This document shows, one piece after another, positions 1-5,940 of a stretch of 8,572 nt of DNA. Below the pieces are notes generated by a model. That model did no database searches and was not told the DNA's origin. It saw only the letters and a list, made by a program, of their open reading frames with translations. The DNA is taken from the NCBI GenBank assembly GCA_003447515.1, contig DLZA01000345.1:1-8572 (forward strand). Direction: 5' to 3'. This DNA comes from Paracoccaceae bacterium (GTDB lineage: Bacteria > Pseudomonadota > Alphaproteobacteria > Rhodobacterales > Rhodobacteraceae). Position numbers and translations under genes: made by a program. The first letter of the stretch is position 1. Each line of letters opens with the position of its first letter.

Positions 1-711
1 TTGAGCCTTCAATTCAGGCTGACCCAACAAGGTAATCTCATAACCCGCATTTGTTTTCACAGTCTCAATTTGCGCCCCAAACCCTCGCAACATGCGCTCA
101 GAATGATCCCGCGTCGCCTCTTTCTCAGTCAACACCGTCTCGCCTGGTGCGTTTAGTCCAGCTAGCAAAACGGCTGACTTGATTTGTGCGGATGCGTATG
201 GGCTAGTATAGCGAATAGGTAACGGGTTTGCCGCTCCAATCAGCGTTAATGGCAACAACCCTTTTGCACGGCCTGCAGCCGTCGCCCCAAACAATGACAA
301 CGGATCGGTGATCCGGCCCATTGGGCGCGATCGCAAACTCGCATCTCCCGTAAAGGTTGCTGAAATTGGCGAGGTTGCCATCGCGCCCATAATCAACCTT
401 ACGCCCGTGCCAGCATTGCCACAATCAATCACATTTTCAGGCTCAGCAAAACCACCAACGCCCACGCCATGCACAGACCACGCTTGATCTCCCGTACGCG
501 TAATTTTGGCCCCAAATGCCGCCATCGCTCTACCTGTATCTAGAACATCCTGCCCCTCCAAAAGTCCAGAAATTTTCGTCTTTCCCACCGACAACGCACC
601 AAGAATGAAAGACCGATGCGACACCGATTTATCTCCCGGAACAATCGCAGTCCCTTTTAAAGGGCCTCCCTTATACGACGTCATTTGGATAGGAACACTG
701 TGATTAGACAT
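1..711 (-). CDS. aroA: 3-phosphoshikimate 1-carboxyvinyltransferase (EPSP synthase), N-terminal half, cut by the left edge
   Basis: This enzyme transfers the enolpyruvyl group of PEP to shikimate-3-phosphate, the sixth step of the cytosolic shikimate pathway towards chorismate and aromatic amino acids. The 237 visible codons stay open to the left edge; full-length enzymes have about 440-455 residues, so the C-terminal half is outside the window. Visible signatures are PGDKSVSHR (residues 25-33), GNAGTG (98-103), [13 protein letters not shown] (121-133), ASAQIKSAV (173-181) and TRDHSERML (200-208). The RPMGR, SAQxK and RDHSE motifs, and overall similarity to the Agrobacterium CP4 enzyme as I recall it, suggest the class II group. 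However, residue 101 is Gly, as in glyphosate-sensitive enzymes, where CP4 has Ala. The ATG at 711-709 is preceded by AAAGG with 8 nt spacing. The gene follows trmB after a 103-bp gap and may share its transcript. The identification is firm; the class assignment is less so. Confidence 0.96.
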   Translation of the reverse strand, partial: MSNHSVPIQMTSYKGGPLKGTAIVPGDKSVSHRSFILGALSVGKTKISGLLEGQDVLDTGRAMAAFGAKITRTGDQAWSVHGVGVGGFAEPENVIDCGNAGTGVRLIMGAMATSPISATFTGDASLRSRPMGRITDPLSLFGATAAGRAKGLLPLTLIGAANPLPIRYTSPYASAQIKSAVLLAGLNAPGETVLTEKEATRDHSERMLRGFGAQIETVKTNAGYEITLLGQPELKAQ

Positions 712-747
712 GAAATCGACCTTTGATTTAATAACTGCAGATAATAT

Positions 748-819
748 CTAAGGCCCCCAACAAACACCATGCCTCAGTTTCTTTGTTCTTAAAATGCACG
801 AAAGAAATGTGGGCCTAAG
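748..819 (-). repeat. Nested inverted repeat spanning the trmB stop and the trmB-aroA gap
   Basis: Outer arms 748-756 and 811-819 pair over 9 positions with one mismatch; the six GC-rich positions 751-756 and 811-816 are perfect (AGGCCC/GGGCCT). Inside them, 778-784 (TTTCTTT) and 801-807 (AAAGAAA) form a second perfect 7-bp arm pair with a 16-nt loop. The outer stem includes the trmB stop codon. No run of T follows, so this is not a standard intrinsic terminator. It could be an mRNA stability or processing structure, or chance. The function is unknown. Confidence 0.3.
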
Positions 820-1525
820 TGCGGAAAAAAGTCATGTAATGTGCTGTTCGCCCTTCGCGAAAAGCCTTTTGCTCATACCGTGTTGAAAACCAATCTACCC
901 ACGGCTCACGCCAATCACTCGGCTGTTCGGCTAACCACGTAAATCCGAACTGCGGAATTTGTTCCATAGACTGACGGACGTAGTCTGGAATATCTGTTGC
1001 AACACGAAACTCCGCACCAATTTTCAAACACTTTGCCAAAGGTACTAAGTGTTCTTCCGTCACAAATCGTCGCCGATGATGCCGTGATTTAGGCCAGGGA
1101 TCAGGATACAGAAGAAATGCTTTATCAATCGAGCCTTCTGGCAACACGTCCATTATATCCCGCACATCTCCTGGATGGACCATTATATTTGTTACACCTG
1201 CCTTGCGAATTTTTCCCAACAAGGTCGCAACACCATTAATATAAGGCTCACACCCAATGATCCCAACATCTGGATTTTCAGCAGCCTGATGAACAATGTG
1301 CTCACCACTCCCAAAACCCACCTCCAACCAGACAGGCTTTTTCCCAAACAACGCATCCAAATCAAGTGGTATGCGATCAGGATTCTCTTCCCATGACACC
1401 CCTTTAGGCGCGACTCCATCCAAGTCCTCAGCCAAATAGCGCTCATGCGACTGGTGCAAACCTTTTCCTTTAATACGCCCATAAAAATTTCTCCTCGGCG
1501 CGCCAGATGTGTGTTTTTCTCTCAT
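815..1525 (-). CDS. trmB: tRNA (guanine-N7-)-methyltransferase
   Basis: This SAM-dependent Rossmann-fold enzyme makes m7G at position 46 in the variable loop of many tRNAs. The 236-residue product has the normal length. The SAM-binding motif EVGFGSGEH is at 68-76, the family signature YPDPWPKSRHHRRR at 140-153, and the C-terminal TRYEQKA motif, in the catalytic/guanine-binding region, at 215-221. The basic N-terminus (REKHTSGAPRRNFYGRIKGK) is usual in alphaproteobacterial TrmB. The ATG at 1525-1523 has no clear Shine-Dalgarno sequence; only TAGG lies about 9 nt upstream, so translation may depend partly on metK. The gene lies 69 bp after metK, separated by a strong hairpin (1539-1577). It uses the SAM that MetK produces, and a transcript from the metK promoter would include it. 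Confidence 0.97.
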   Translation of the reverse strand: MREKHTSGAPRRNFYGRIKGKGLHQSHERYLAEDLDGVAPKGVSWEENPDRIPLDLDALFGKKPVWLEVGFGSGEHIVHQAAENPDVGIIGCEPYINGVATLLGKIRKAGVTNIMVHPGDVRDIMDVLPEGSIDKAFLLYPDPWPKSRHHRRRFVTEEHLVPLAKCLKIGAEFRVATDIPDYVRQSMEQIPQFGFTWLAEQPSDWREPWVDWFSTRYEQKAFREGRTAHYMTFFRT

Positions 1526-1538
1526 GGGATGCGCCTAG

Positions 1539-1577
1539 ACGAAAATGGTCTTGGATACAATCCAAGGTGATTTTCAT
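1539..1577 (-). other. Intercistronic RNA hairpin between metK and trmB
   Basis: On the transcribed strand, CUUGGAU (1566-1560) pairs perfectly with AUCCAAG (1556-1550) across a 3-nt loop. A symmetric 3x3 internal loop (1567-1569 and 1547-1549) then leads to a second perfect stem, GAAAAU (1575-1570) with AUUUUC (1546-1541). This extends by one U·G pair and one A-U pair to 1577 and 1539. That gives about 15 base pairs within 39 nt, almost filling the 69-bp gap. The following bases are GUCUAGGCGC, not a U-run, so an intrinsic terminator is unlikely. Differential stability of the metK and trmB messages, RNase processing, or control of trmB initiation are possible roles (inference). Confidence 0.55.
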
Positions 1578-1594
1578 TTGAAAAATTTGCCCGA

Positions 1595-2761
1595 TCAAAC
1601 AGCCTTTTTTAACGCATCAACCAAACTAGTAGCTTCCCAGCTAAACCCACCATCTGGCGTCGACGGACGGCCAAAGTGGCCATAGGCTGCTGTGCGGGCA
1701 TAAACAGGCCGACGCAGGCCAAAATGTTCAATAATGCCACGCGGTGTTAAATCCATTGCCTGTCCCACTGCTTTTTCAATCTCGCTCTCATGCAATTTAC
1801 CCGTGCCGTGTGTGTCGCAATAAATAGACAGCGGCTTGGCCACACCAATTGCATAAGACAGCTGAATAGTGCAGCGACTTGCCATCCCAGCCGCCACAAC
1901 GTTCTTGGCTAAATATCGCGCCGCATAGGCAGCTGAGCGATCTACTTTGGTCGGATCTTTACCGGAGAAGGCACCCCCACCATGCGGGGCCGCTCCACCG
2001 TATGTGTCAACGATAATCTTACGACCAGTAAGGCCTGCGTCACCATCAGGACCACCGATCACGAATTTACCAGTTGGGTTCACATGCCATTCCGTATCAG
2101 CAGAAATCCAGCCCTCTGGCAGAGTCTGACGAATATAAGGTTCGACCACAGCTTGTACATCGGCAGACGACATGCTGTCGTCCAAATGTTGTGTGGATAA
2201 GACAATCGATGTCACACCGACAGGTTGGCCATCCACATACTGCACTGACAATTGGGACTTTGCATCTGGACCAAGCTGGGGCACATCGCCCGCATGACGG
2301 GCGTCAGCCAAACGCCGCAAGATAGCGTGAGAATACTGGATTGGCGCTGGCATCAGCTCAGGCGTTTCTGTGCAGGCGTAACCAAACATAATCCCCTGAT
2401 CACCAGCACCATCATTGTCCACCCCTTGCGCAATATGTGCTGACTGCGGATGTAGGTAGTTTTCAACTGACATGTGTTTCCAATGAAACCCATCTTGCTC
2501 ATACCCGATGTCCTTTACGCATTCGCGTACGATATTTTCAACACCGTCAATAAAAGTGGTTAATTTTTCTGGTGCAGAGAGCCCAACTTCGCCGCCAATG
2601 ACTACACGATTCGTAGTGGCAAAGGTTTCACACGCAACCCGAGCCATTTCTTCTTCAGTGAGGAATGCGTCCAAAATAGCATCCGAAATACGATCGCAAA
2701 TTTTGTCTGGGTGACCCTCGGATACAGACTCCGAAGTGAAAAGATAGTTTTGACGGGACAT
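1595..2761 (-). CDS. metK: S-adenosylmethionine synthetase (methionine adenosyltransferase)
   Basis: This cytosolic enzyme makes SAM from methionine and ATP, releasing phosphate and pyrophosphate. It is the cell's source of methyl donor and of SAM for radical SAM enzymes. The 388-residue product has the family length and all three MetK domains. [12 protein letters not shown] (16-27) carries catalytic His17 and metal-binding Asp19. [12 protein letters not shown] (118-129) is the ATP-binding signature, and [16 protein letters not shown] (261-276) is the P-loop-like signature. The start ATG (2761-2759) is preceded by GGAG (2773-2770) with 8 nt spacing. This ribosome binding site forms the 3' pseudoknot strand of the SAM/SAH riboswitch at 2769-2815, so product feedback on translation is expected. 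A candidate promoter lies at 2825-2853. trmB follows after a hairpin. No key residue is missing. Confidence 0.99.
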   Translation of the reverse strand: MSRQNYLFTSESVSEGHPDKICDRISDAILDAFLTEEEMARVACETFATTNRVVIGGEVGLSAPEKLTTFIDGVENIVRECVKDIGYEQDGFHWKHMSVENYLHPQSAHIAQGVDNDGAGDQGIMFGYACTETPELMPAPIQYSHAILRRLADARHAGDVPQLGPDAKSQLSVQYVDGQPVGVTSIVLSTQHLDDSMSSADVQAVVEPYIRQTLPEGWISADTEWHVNPTGKFVIGGPDGDAGLTGRKIIVDTYGGAAPHGGGAFSGKDPTKVDRSAAYAARYLAKNVVAAGMASRCTIQLSYAIGVAKPLSIYCDTHGTGKLHESEIEKAVGQAMDLTPRGIIEHFGLRRPVYARTAAYGHFGRPSTPDGGFSWEATSLVDALKKAV

Positions 2762-2768
2762 GAAAATC

Positions 2769-2815
2769 GCTCCAATGTTTGTTTATCTAACGCTCCAGGA
2801 AGCCGTTGCGAAAGA
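2769..2815 (-). promoter_or_regulatory. SAM/SAH riboswitch in the metK leader
   Basis: The transcribed strand carries AACGGCUUCCUGGA (2807-2794), closed by CGC (2810-2808) and GCG (2793-2791). A 14-nt linker (2790-2777) follows, then AUUGGAGC (2776-2769). This matches what I recall of the SAM/SAH riboswitch core: a small H-type pseudoknot with an AACGGCUUCCUGG loop and an AUUGGAGC tail, found upstream of metK in Rhodobacterales. G2803, C2802, U2801, C2799 and C2798 can pair with C2769, G2770, A2771, G2772 and G2773, leaving U2800 bulged. The pairing covers the whole GGAG ribosome binding site of metK, so ligand-bound RNA should block translation. P1 continues below the three GC pairs with two U·U oppositions and then U2813-A2788, C2814-G2787 and U2815-A2786. 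The alignment is from memory and was not scored with a covariance model. Confidence 0.88.
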
Positions 2816-2824
2816 ACTTTAGCA

Positions 2825-2853
2825 GGAATACGAGTGTCACTGTCGACGGTCAA
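2825..2853 (-). promoter_or_regulatory. Candidate sigma-70-type promoter for metK
   Basis: On the minus strand, TTGACC (2853-2848) matches the -35 consensus at five of six positions. It is followed by exactly 17 bp and then TATTCC (2830-2825), which matches the -10 consensus at only three of six. A start about 7 nt further on would be near 2818, at the 5' edge of the riboswitch, giving a leader of roughly 57 nt. The fit of spacing and riboswitch position is the best argument; the weak -10 element is the main doubt. It would separate metK-trmB from the upstream lnt operon. Confidence 0.5.
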
Positions 2854-2861
2854 TAGAAAAA

Positions 2862-4376
2862 TTAATCATCAAGTACAGCCGACCCTCCGAGAGCCGATTG
2901 CCTGCGATTAAGCACATAGATCGCACACATTAAAAGTATCGCAAGATACAACCAAAGTGATTCTCCCCAACGGGAATAAACCGTGGGCGGCAAAGGTTCA
3001 GGTAATTGTGCATCTAAAAAGTCACCCGTGTTTAAAGGAATGAACGCAATTACGCGCCCATAAGGGTCAATCATGCCTGACACCCCGGTGTTGGCCGCAC
3101 GGGCCACAGGCAAACCCTGCTCGATCGCCCGAGCACGAGCTTGAACCAAGTGTTGATAAGGACCAGAAAATTCACCAAACCACGCGTCATTAGTCAGGTG
3201 TAATAACCACTCCGGCCTCTGACCTTTAACCTGCGCCAACCCAGGGAAAATCGCTTCATAGCAAATCAATGGTAAATAAGGTGGCAAATCTTCGGTACTA
3301 ATTACACGTGGGCCAATCCCCGGAGCAAAGCCCATACGGCTCACATCTGCAAAGCCAAAAATGCCAAATTGTGCAACAAAATCAGCAAAGGGAATGTATT
3401 CGCCAAGTGGTACCAGGTGGGTTTTATCATACATTGCCAATACTTGATCTGAAGCATCCAAATGAACCATGGAGTTATACACCTTTCCCGCACCGAACCG
3501 CTGAACGCCACCAATAAAATGCGCAGCACTGATACTAGTGCGCAGCGACTTTAGCACATGGTCATTGCTCCCCCAGCGAAACGGCAATGATGTTTCAGGC
3601 CACACGACAACATCCACCGGTTCACCGTCGCCACGTGACAATGCCAAACCTTGTTGAAAGAATTGCTCTTTGTAATCGGGGTGCCATTTCAAATGCTGCG
3701 GAGCGTTTAACTGTACAATCCGTACTGTCACATCGCGCAATGGCACGTCCCCCGTCGGCGCAAGCTGGTGCGCCGTTAGCCATAAAGCAGCAGGTCCTAT
3801 CACCATTAAACTAGCACGCAACCAGCGCTGCGTTAGCGCCATAGGCAACACACCAAGTGCCACTGTGATCATCCCCAAACCATGTGGACCCACCCACGCC
3901 AACAGATAAAATACAGACGTTTCTGACCAAATATAAGCTAACAAACCCCAAGGGAAGCCAGTCAGCACGTGAGCGCGAGCAAACTCAGATAAAGTTAGGG
4001 CGCCAACCAGAAGAACCAACCGCGCTGTCCTAGTACCCAGTGCAGCGATGCCAAAGCCAATAGCCCAAAATAGCGATAACCCAACAGATAATAGAAAAAT
4101 CGCAAAGGGAGCGAGCCAACCAAAGATTTCGGGCTCCACAAAAAACGGCTCAACGATCCAAAACATGGAGCCTGCAAAATAGGCTGTACCCGCTAGCCAA
4201 CCAAGTCTAAATCCGCCCCATGCCGTACTTTGCCACAGCAACAGGCCAGCCAGAATTGGCAGGCCCAGGACGACACCAATCGGAACAGAAAACGGCGCGT
4301 GGCCCAGCGCTAGCAACAAACCAGCCAAGCAGGTCAAAAACCACCTAGACCATTTATTGTCTGCCTTAACCACCAA
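2862..4376 (-). CDS. lnt: Apolipoprotein N-acyltransferase
   Basis: Lnt is an inner-membrane enzyme that adds the third acyl chain to the N-terminal cysteine of lipoproteins, the last step of lipoprotein maturation. The product has about 504 residues. Hydrophobic membrane segments fill roughly residues 12-205 and one more lies at 472-489. Between them is a periplasmic nitrilase-like (CN hydrolase) domain. The catalytic triad is visible: Glu261 in WPETSLP, Lys318 in YDKTHLVPLGEYIP and Cys372 in ICYEAIFP; NDAWFG (396-401) is also typical. The start is uncertain. No ATG is suitable, and TTG (4376-4374) and GTG (4373-4371) are adjacent and in frame. Both overlap the 3' end of the CBS-domain gene, by 11 or 8 bp, without a clear Shine-Dalgarno sequence, so translational coupling is likely. 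Position after ybeX matches the E. coli order. Confidence 0.97.
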   Translation of the reverse strand: MVVKADNKWSRWFLTCLAGLLLALGHAPFSVPIGVVLGLPILAGLLLWQSTAWGGFRLGWLAGTAYFAGSMFWIVEPFFVEPEIFGWLAPFAIFLLSVGLSLFWAIGFGIAALGTRTARLVLLVGALTLSEFARAHVLTGFPWGLLAYIWSETSVFYLLAWVGPHGLGMITVALGVLPMALTQRWLRASLMVIGPAALWLTAHQLAPTGDVPLRDVTVRIVQLNAPQHLKWHPDYKEQFFQQGLALSRGDGEPVDVVVWPETSLPFRWGSNDHVLKSLRTSISAAHFIGGVQRFGAGKVYNSMVHLDASDQVLAMYDKTHLVPLGEYIPFADFVAQFGIFGFADVSRMGFAPGIGPRVISTEDLPPYLPLICYEAIFPGLAQVKGQRPEWLLHLTNDAWFGEFSGPYQHLVQARARAIEQGLPVARAANTGVSGMIDPYGRVIAFIPLNTGDFLDAQLPEPLPPTVYSRWGESLWLYLAILLMCAIYVLNRRQSALGGSAVLDD

Positions 4377-5232
4377 CAGAATCGCGCGTCACGCGCAGAC
4401 GTTTAATTCGGCGCGGGTCTGCATCAACCACTTCGAATTCTACACCTTTTGGGTGCAGCACGATCTCTCCTTTGGCGGGCACACGACCCGTCAGCATAAA
4501 GACTAAACCACCTAGCGTGTCGACTTCTTCATCATCAGTATCTGCCAAAGGCCCGATGTCCAAGACGGCTTCAAATTCAGTCAATGATGCACGAGACTGC
4601 GCCAAGTACACGCCTGGCGCTTCTTCAAACCACATCACACCTTCTTCAGTATCATGCTCATCTATGATCTCACCCAGAACAGTTTCAACCAAATCTTCAA
4701 TGGTCAACAACCCGTCCACACCACCGTATTCGTCAATCACTAGAGCCATATGGATGCGATCCGTCTGCATCTTTTGCAACAATACACCGATGGTCATACT
4801 CGGCGGCGCATACAAAAGCGGTCGCATAGTGTCTTGCATCGAAAATTTTATTTTCGACCCATTAAAACCATACTTTAGTGCAAGATCTTTTAGATGAATG
4901 AAACCCACGGGGTTATCCAACTGATCCTTGAACACAGGCAACCTTGAATAGCCACTATTTTTGAAGACAGCCACAAGATCTGTTAAGCTAATATCCTCCG
5001 CAACAGACGTGATATCTGCACGTGGAATTGCTACATCTTCAAGCCGCATCGAATTCAGGTTACCCAAATCTCCTGTCGGCAAGGACGATGTCTTCACCAT
5101 TTCAGGCGTTTCAACAGTCGCATGAATTTTCGTGCTACTAAAAAGGCGCCTAATAAAACCGTCAGCTTGGCCTTTAACGTCGGGCTGCGCGCTTTGCGCC
5201 GCTCCAGAAGATCCTTCGATGTTGTCGCCCAT
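4366..5232 (-). CDS. corC: CBS-domain protein of the CorC/YbeX (HlyC/CorC) family
   Basis: This is a cytosolic protein with paired CBS domains. E. coli CorC/YbeX was first linked to magnesium and cobalt efflux, and its gene lies in the ybeZYX-lnt operon with ribosome- and RNA-related genes; the exact activity is unsettled. From the chosen start the product has 288 residues: a variable N-terminus, CBS 1 at about 66-125 (VAIPRADITSV, YSRLPVF), CBS 2 at about 133-190 (ALVIDEYGGVDGLLTIEDLVETVLGEI), and a CorC-associated C-terminal domain at about 205-285. No transmembrane DUF21 domain is present, unlike larger relatives. I chose ATG 5232-5230 because MGDNIEGSS resembles the N-termini of related proteins. 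An in-frame ATG at 5271-5269, one base after the ybeY stop, would add 13 residues and is a real alternative. The 3' end overlaps lnt. Confidence 0.93.
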   Translation of the reverse strand: MGDNIEGSSGAAQSAQPDVKGQADGFIRRLFSSTKIHATVETPEMVKTSSLPTGDLGNLNSMRLEDVAIPRADITSVAEDISLTDLVAVFKNSGYSRLPVFKDQLDNPVGFIHLKDLALKYGFNGSKIKFSMQDTMRPLLYAPPSMTIGVLLQKMQTDRIHMALVIDEYGGVDGLLTIEDLVETVLGEIIDEHDTEEGVMWFEEAPGVYLAQSRASLTEFEAVLDIGPLADTDDEEVDTLGGLVFMLTGRVPAKGEIVLHPKGVEFEVVDADPRRIKRLRVTRDSVGG

Positions 5233-5272
5233 GGCTCCTATCCCAAAAAACGCCAACGCGAGGCGTATCATC

Positions 5273-5779
5273 CTAGTATGGATCGGCTATACCCAAAGTT
5301 TCAAGTAGCCTTGTTTCTAAACTTTCCATCCGTGCCGCATCTGCATCGTTTTCATGGCCATAACCCAGCAGATGCAAACAAGAATGGATCAGCAGATGTA
5401 CAACATGGTCATCGAACGCAATCTGAACAGCCCTAGCTTCGCGCTGGCAGCTATCAAAAGAAATTGCAATATCGCCCAGTTCAATATTCATCGAGTTAGA
5501 AGTCACGGCTGTCAGGAGTGCAGGGGGTTCGCCTGGCACAGAAGGAAACAATTCGTACGCAGGCCAGGACAAAACGTTGGTTGCTGTCGGCTTACTACGA
5601 AAGTCACCGTTAAGTTGGGCGATCCGTCCATCATCACATGCCATCACCGAGATCTCGTATCCCTTGCCATTGATACCCTGATCCGCAAAAACAGCTCCAA
5701 AGGCGCGATCGCAGAGGGCCGTCAACTGATCAGCTTTCCAGCGGCAATCATCGATTAGAATGTCAATAGAAGCAGGCAT
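5273..5779 (-). CDS. ybeY: Endoribonuclease / 16S rRNA maturation factor YbeY
   Basis: YbeY is a zinc-dependent single-strand RNase involved in 16S rRNA 3'-end maturation and late 70S ribosome quality control. From the chosen ATG (5779-5777) the product has 168 residues, a normal length. The substrate-side motif LNGDFRSKPTATNVLSWP (56-73) includes the conserved Arg61. The zinc site is the His3-x-His5-x-His pattern H132, H136 and H142 in HSCLHLLGYGH. Two positions differ from the common HGxLHLxGYDH form: Ser133 instead of Gly and Gly141 instead of Asp. The frame stays open to a TTG at 5857, but the extra 26 residues do not resemble YbeY and the family normally begins just before the DILIDD segment. 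No strong Shine-Dalgarno sequence precedes the ATG. A small ORF ends in an overlapping TAATG, which may couple translation. Confidence 0.95.
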   Translation of the reverse strand: MPASIDILIDDCRWKADQLTALCDRAFGAVFADQGINGKGYEISVMACDDGRIAQLNGDFRSKPTATNVLSWPAYELFPSVPGEPPALLTAVTSNSMNIELGDIAISFDSCQREARAVQIAFDDHVVHLLIHSCLHLLGYGHENDADAARMESLETRLLETLGIADPY

Positions 5780-5895
5780 TAGACAGCCATCTTGCAAATA
5801 GTACATTTGTGCAACGTTTGATCTGAGGAAAACGTGAGACCCACTTTTACAACACAACGGGGATCATAAATTAGTTTTATCGCATAATGACACAT
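5779..5895 (-). CDS. Possible 38-residue leader ORF coupled to ybeY
   Basis: The ORF starts at ATG 5895-5893 and its TAA (5781-5779) shares one base with the ybeY ATG. The product begins MCHYAIKLIYDPRC and ends HKCTICKMAV; it contains four cysteines, two of them in a CxxC. A GGGGA (5907-5903) lies 7 nt upstream of the ATG as a possible ribosome binding site, but it can pair with UCCCC further down. I recognise no family. An open frame of this length is not rare by chance; the stop-start overlap with a gene that lacks its own good ribosome binding site is the argument for it. It could be a coupled leader peptide or simply untranslated leader. Confidence 0.25.
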   Translation of the reverse strand: MCHYAIKLIYDPRCVVKVGLTFSSDQTLHKCTICKMAV

Positions 5896-5907
5896 TTAAA
5901 GGTCCCC
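5859..5907 (-). other. Candidate hairpin in the ybeY leader
   Basis: On the transcribed strand GGGGA (5907-5903) can pair with UCCCC (5863-5859), with a flanking U·G pair. Inside it UAAAU (5898-5894) can pair with AUUUA (5871-5867), and UUAU (5887-5884) with AUAA (5880-5877) around a GCG loop. The structure would cover the ribosome binding site and start codon of the small ORF at 5779-5895. The middle and inner stems contain only A-U pairs, so stability is modest and the structure is a hypothesis. Confidence 0.3.
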
Positions 5908-5940
5908 AGTTTCACAGGTTGAGCCTCGCAAATGCGCAAC

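Noticed and set aside
4472..4897. 141-codon open frame on the plus strand inside corC
   Set aside because: It is antisense to well-conserved CBS domains, is rich in Ser/Thr/Pro as expected of a shadow frame, and matches no family.
5354..5758. 134-codon open frame on the plus strand inside ybeY
   Set aside because: It lies fully opposite the conserved zinc and substrate motifs of YbeY, and its composition looks like a shadow frame.
5780..5857. N-terminal extension of YbeY from a TTG at 5857
   Set aside because: The extra 26 residues look unlike any YbeY, no ribosome binding site precedes the TTG, and the family normally begins near MPASIDIL.
5780..5940. Promoter for ybeY in the phoH-ybeY gap
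   Set aside because: A TATGAT (-10-like) has only a four-of-six -35 match at 19-bp spacing, too weak to list.
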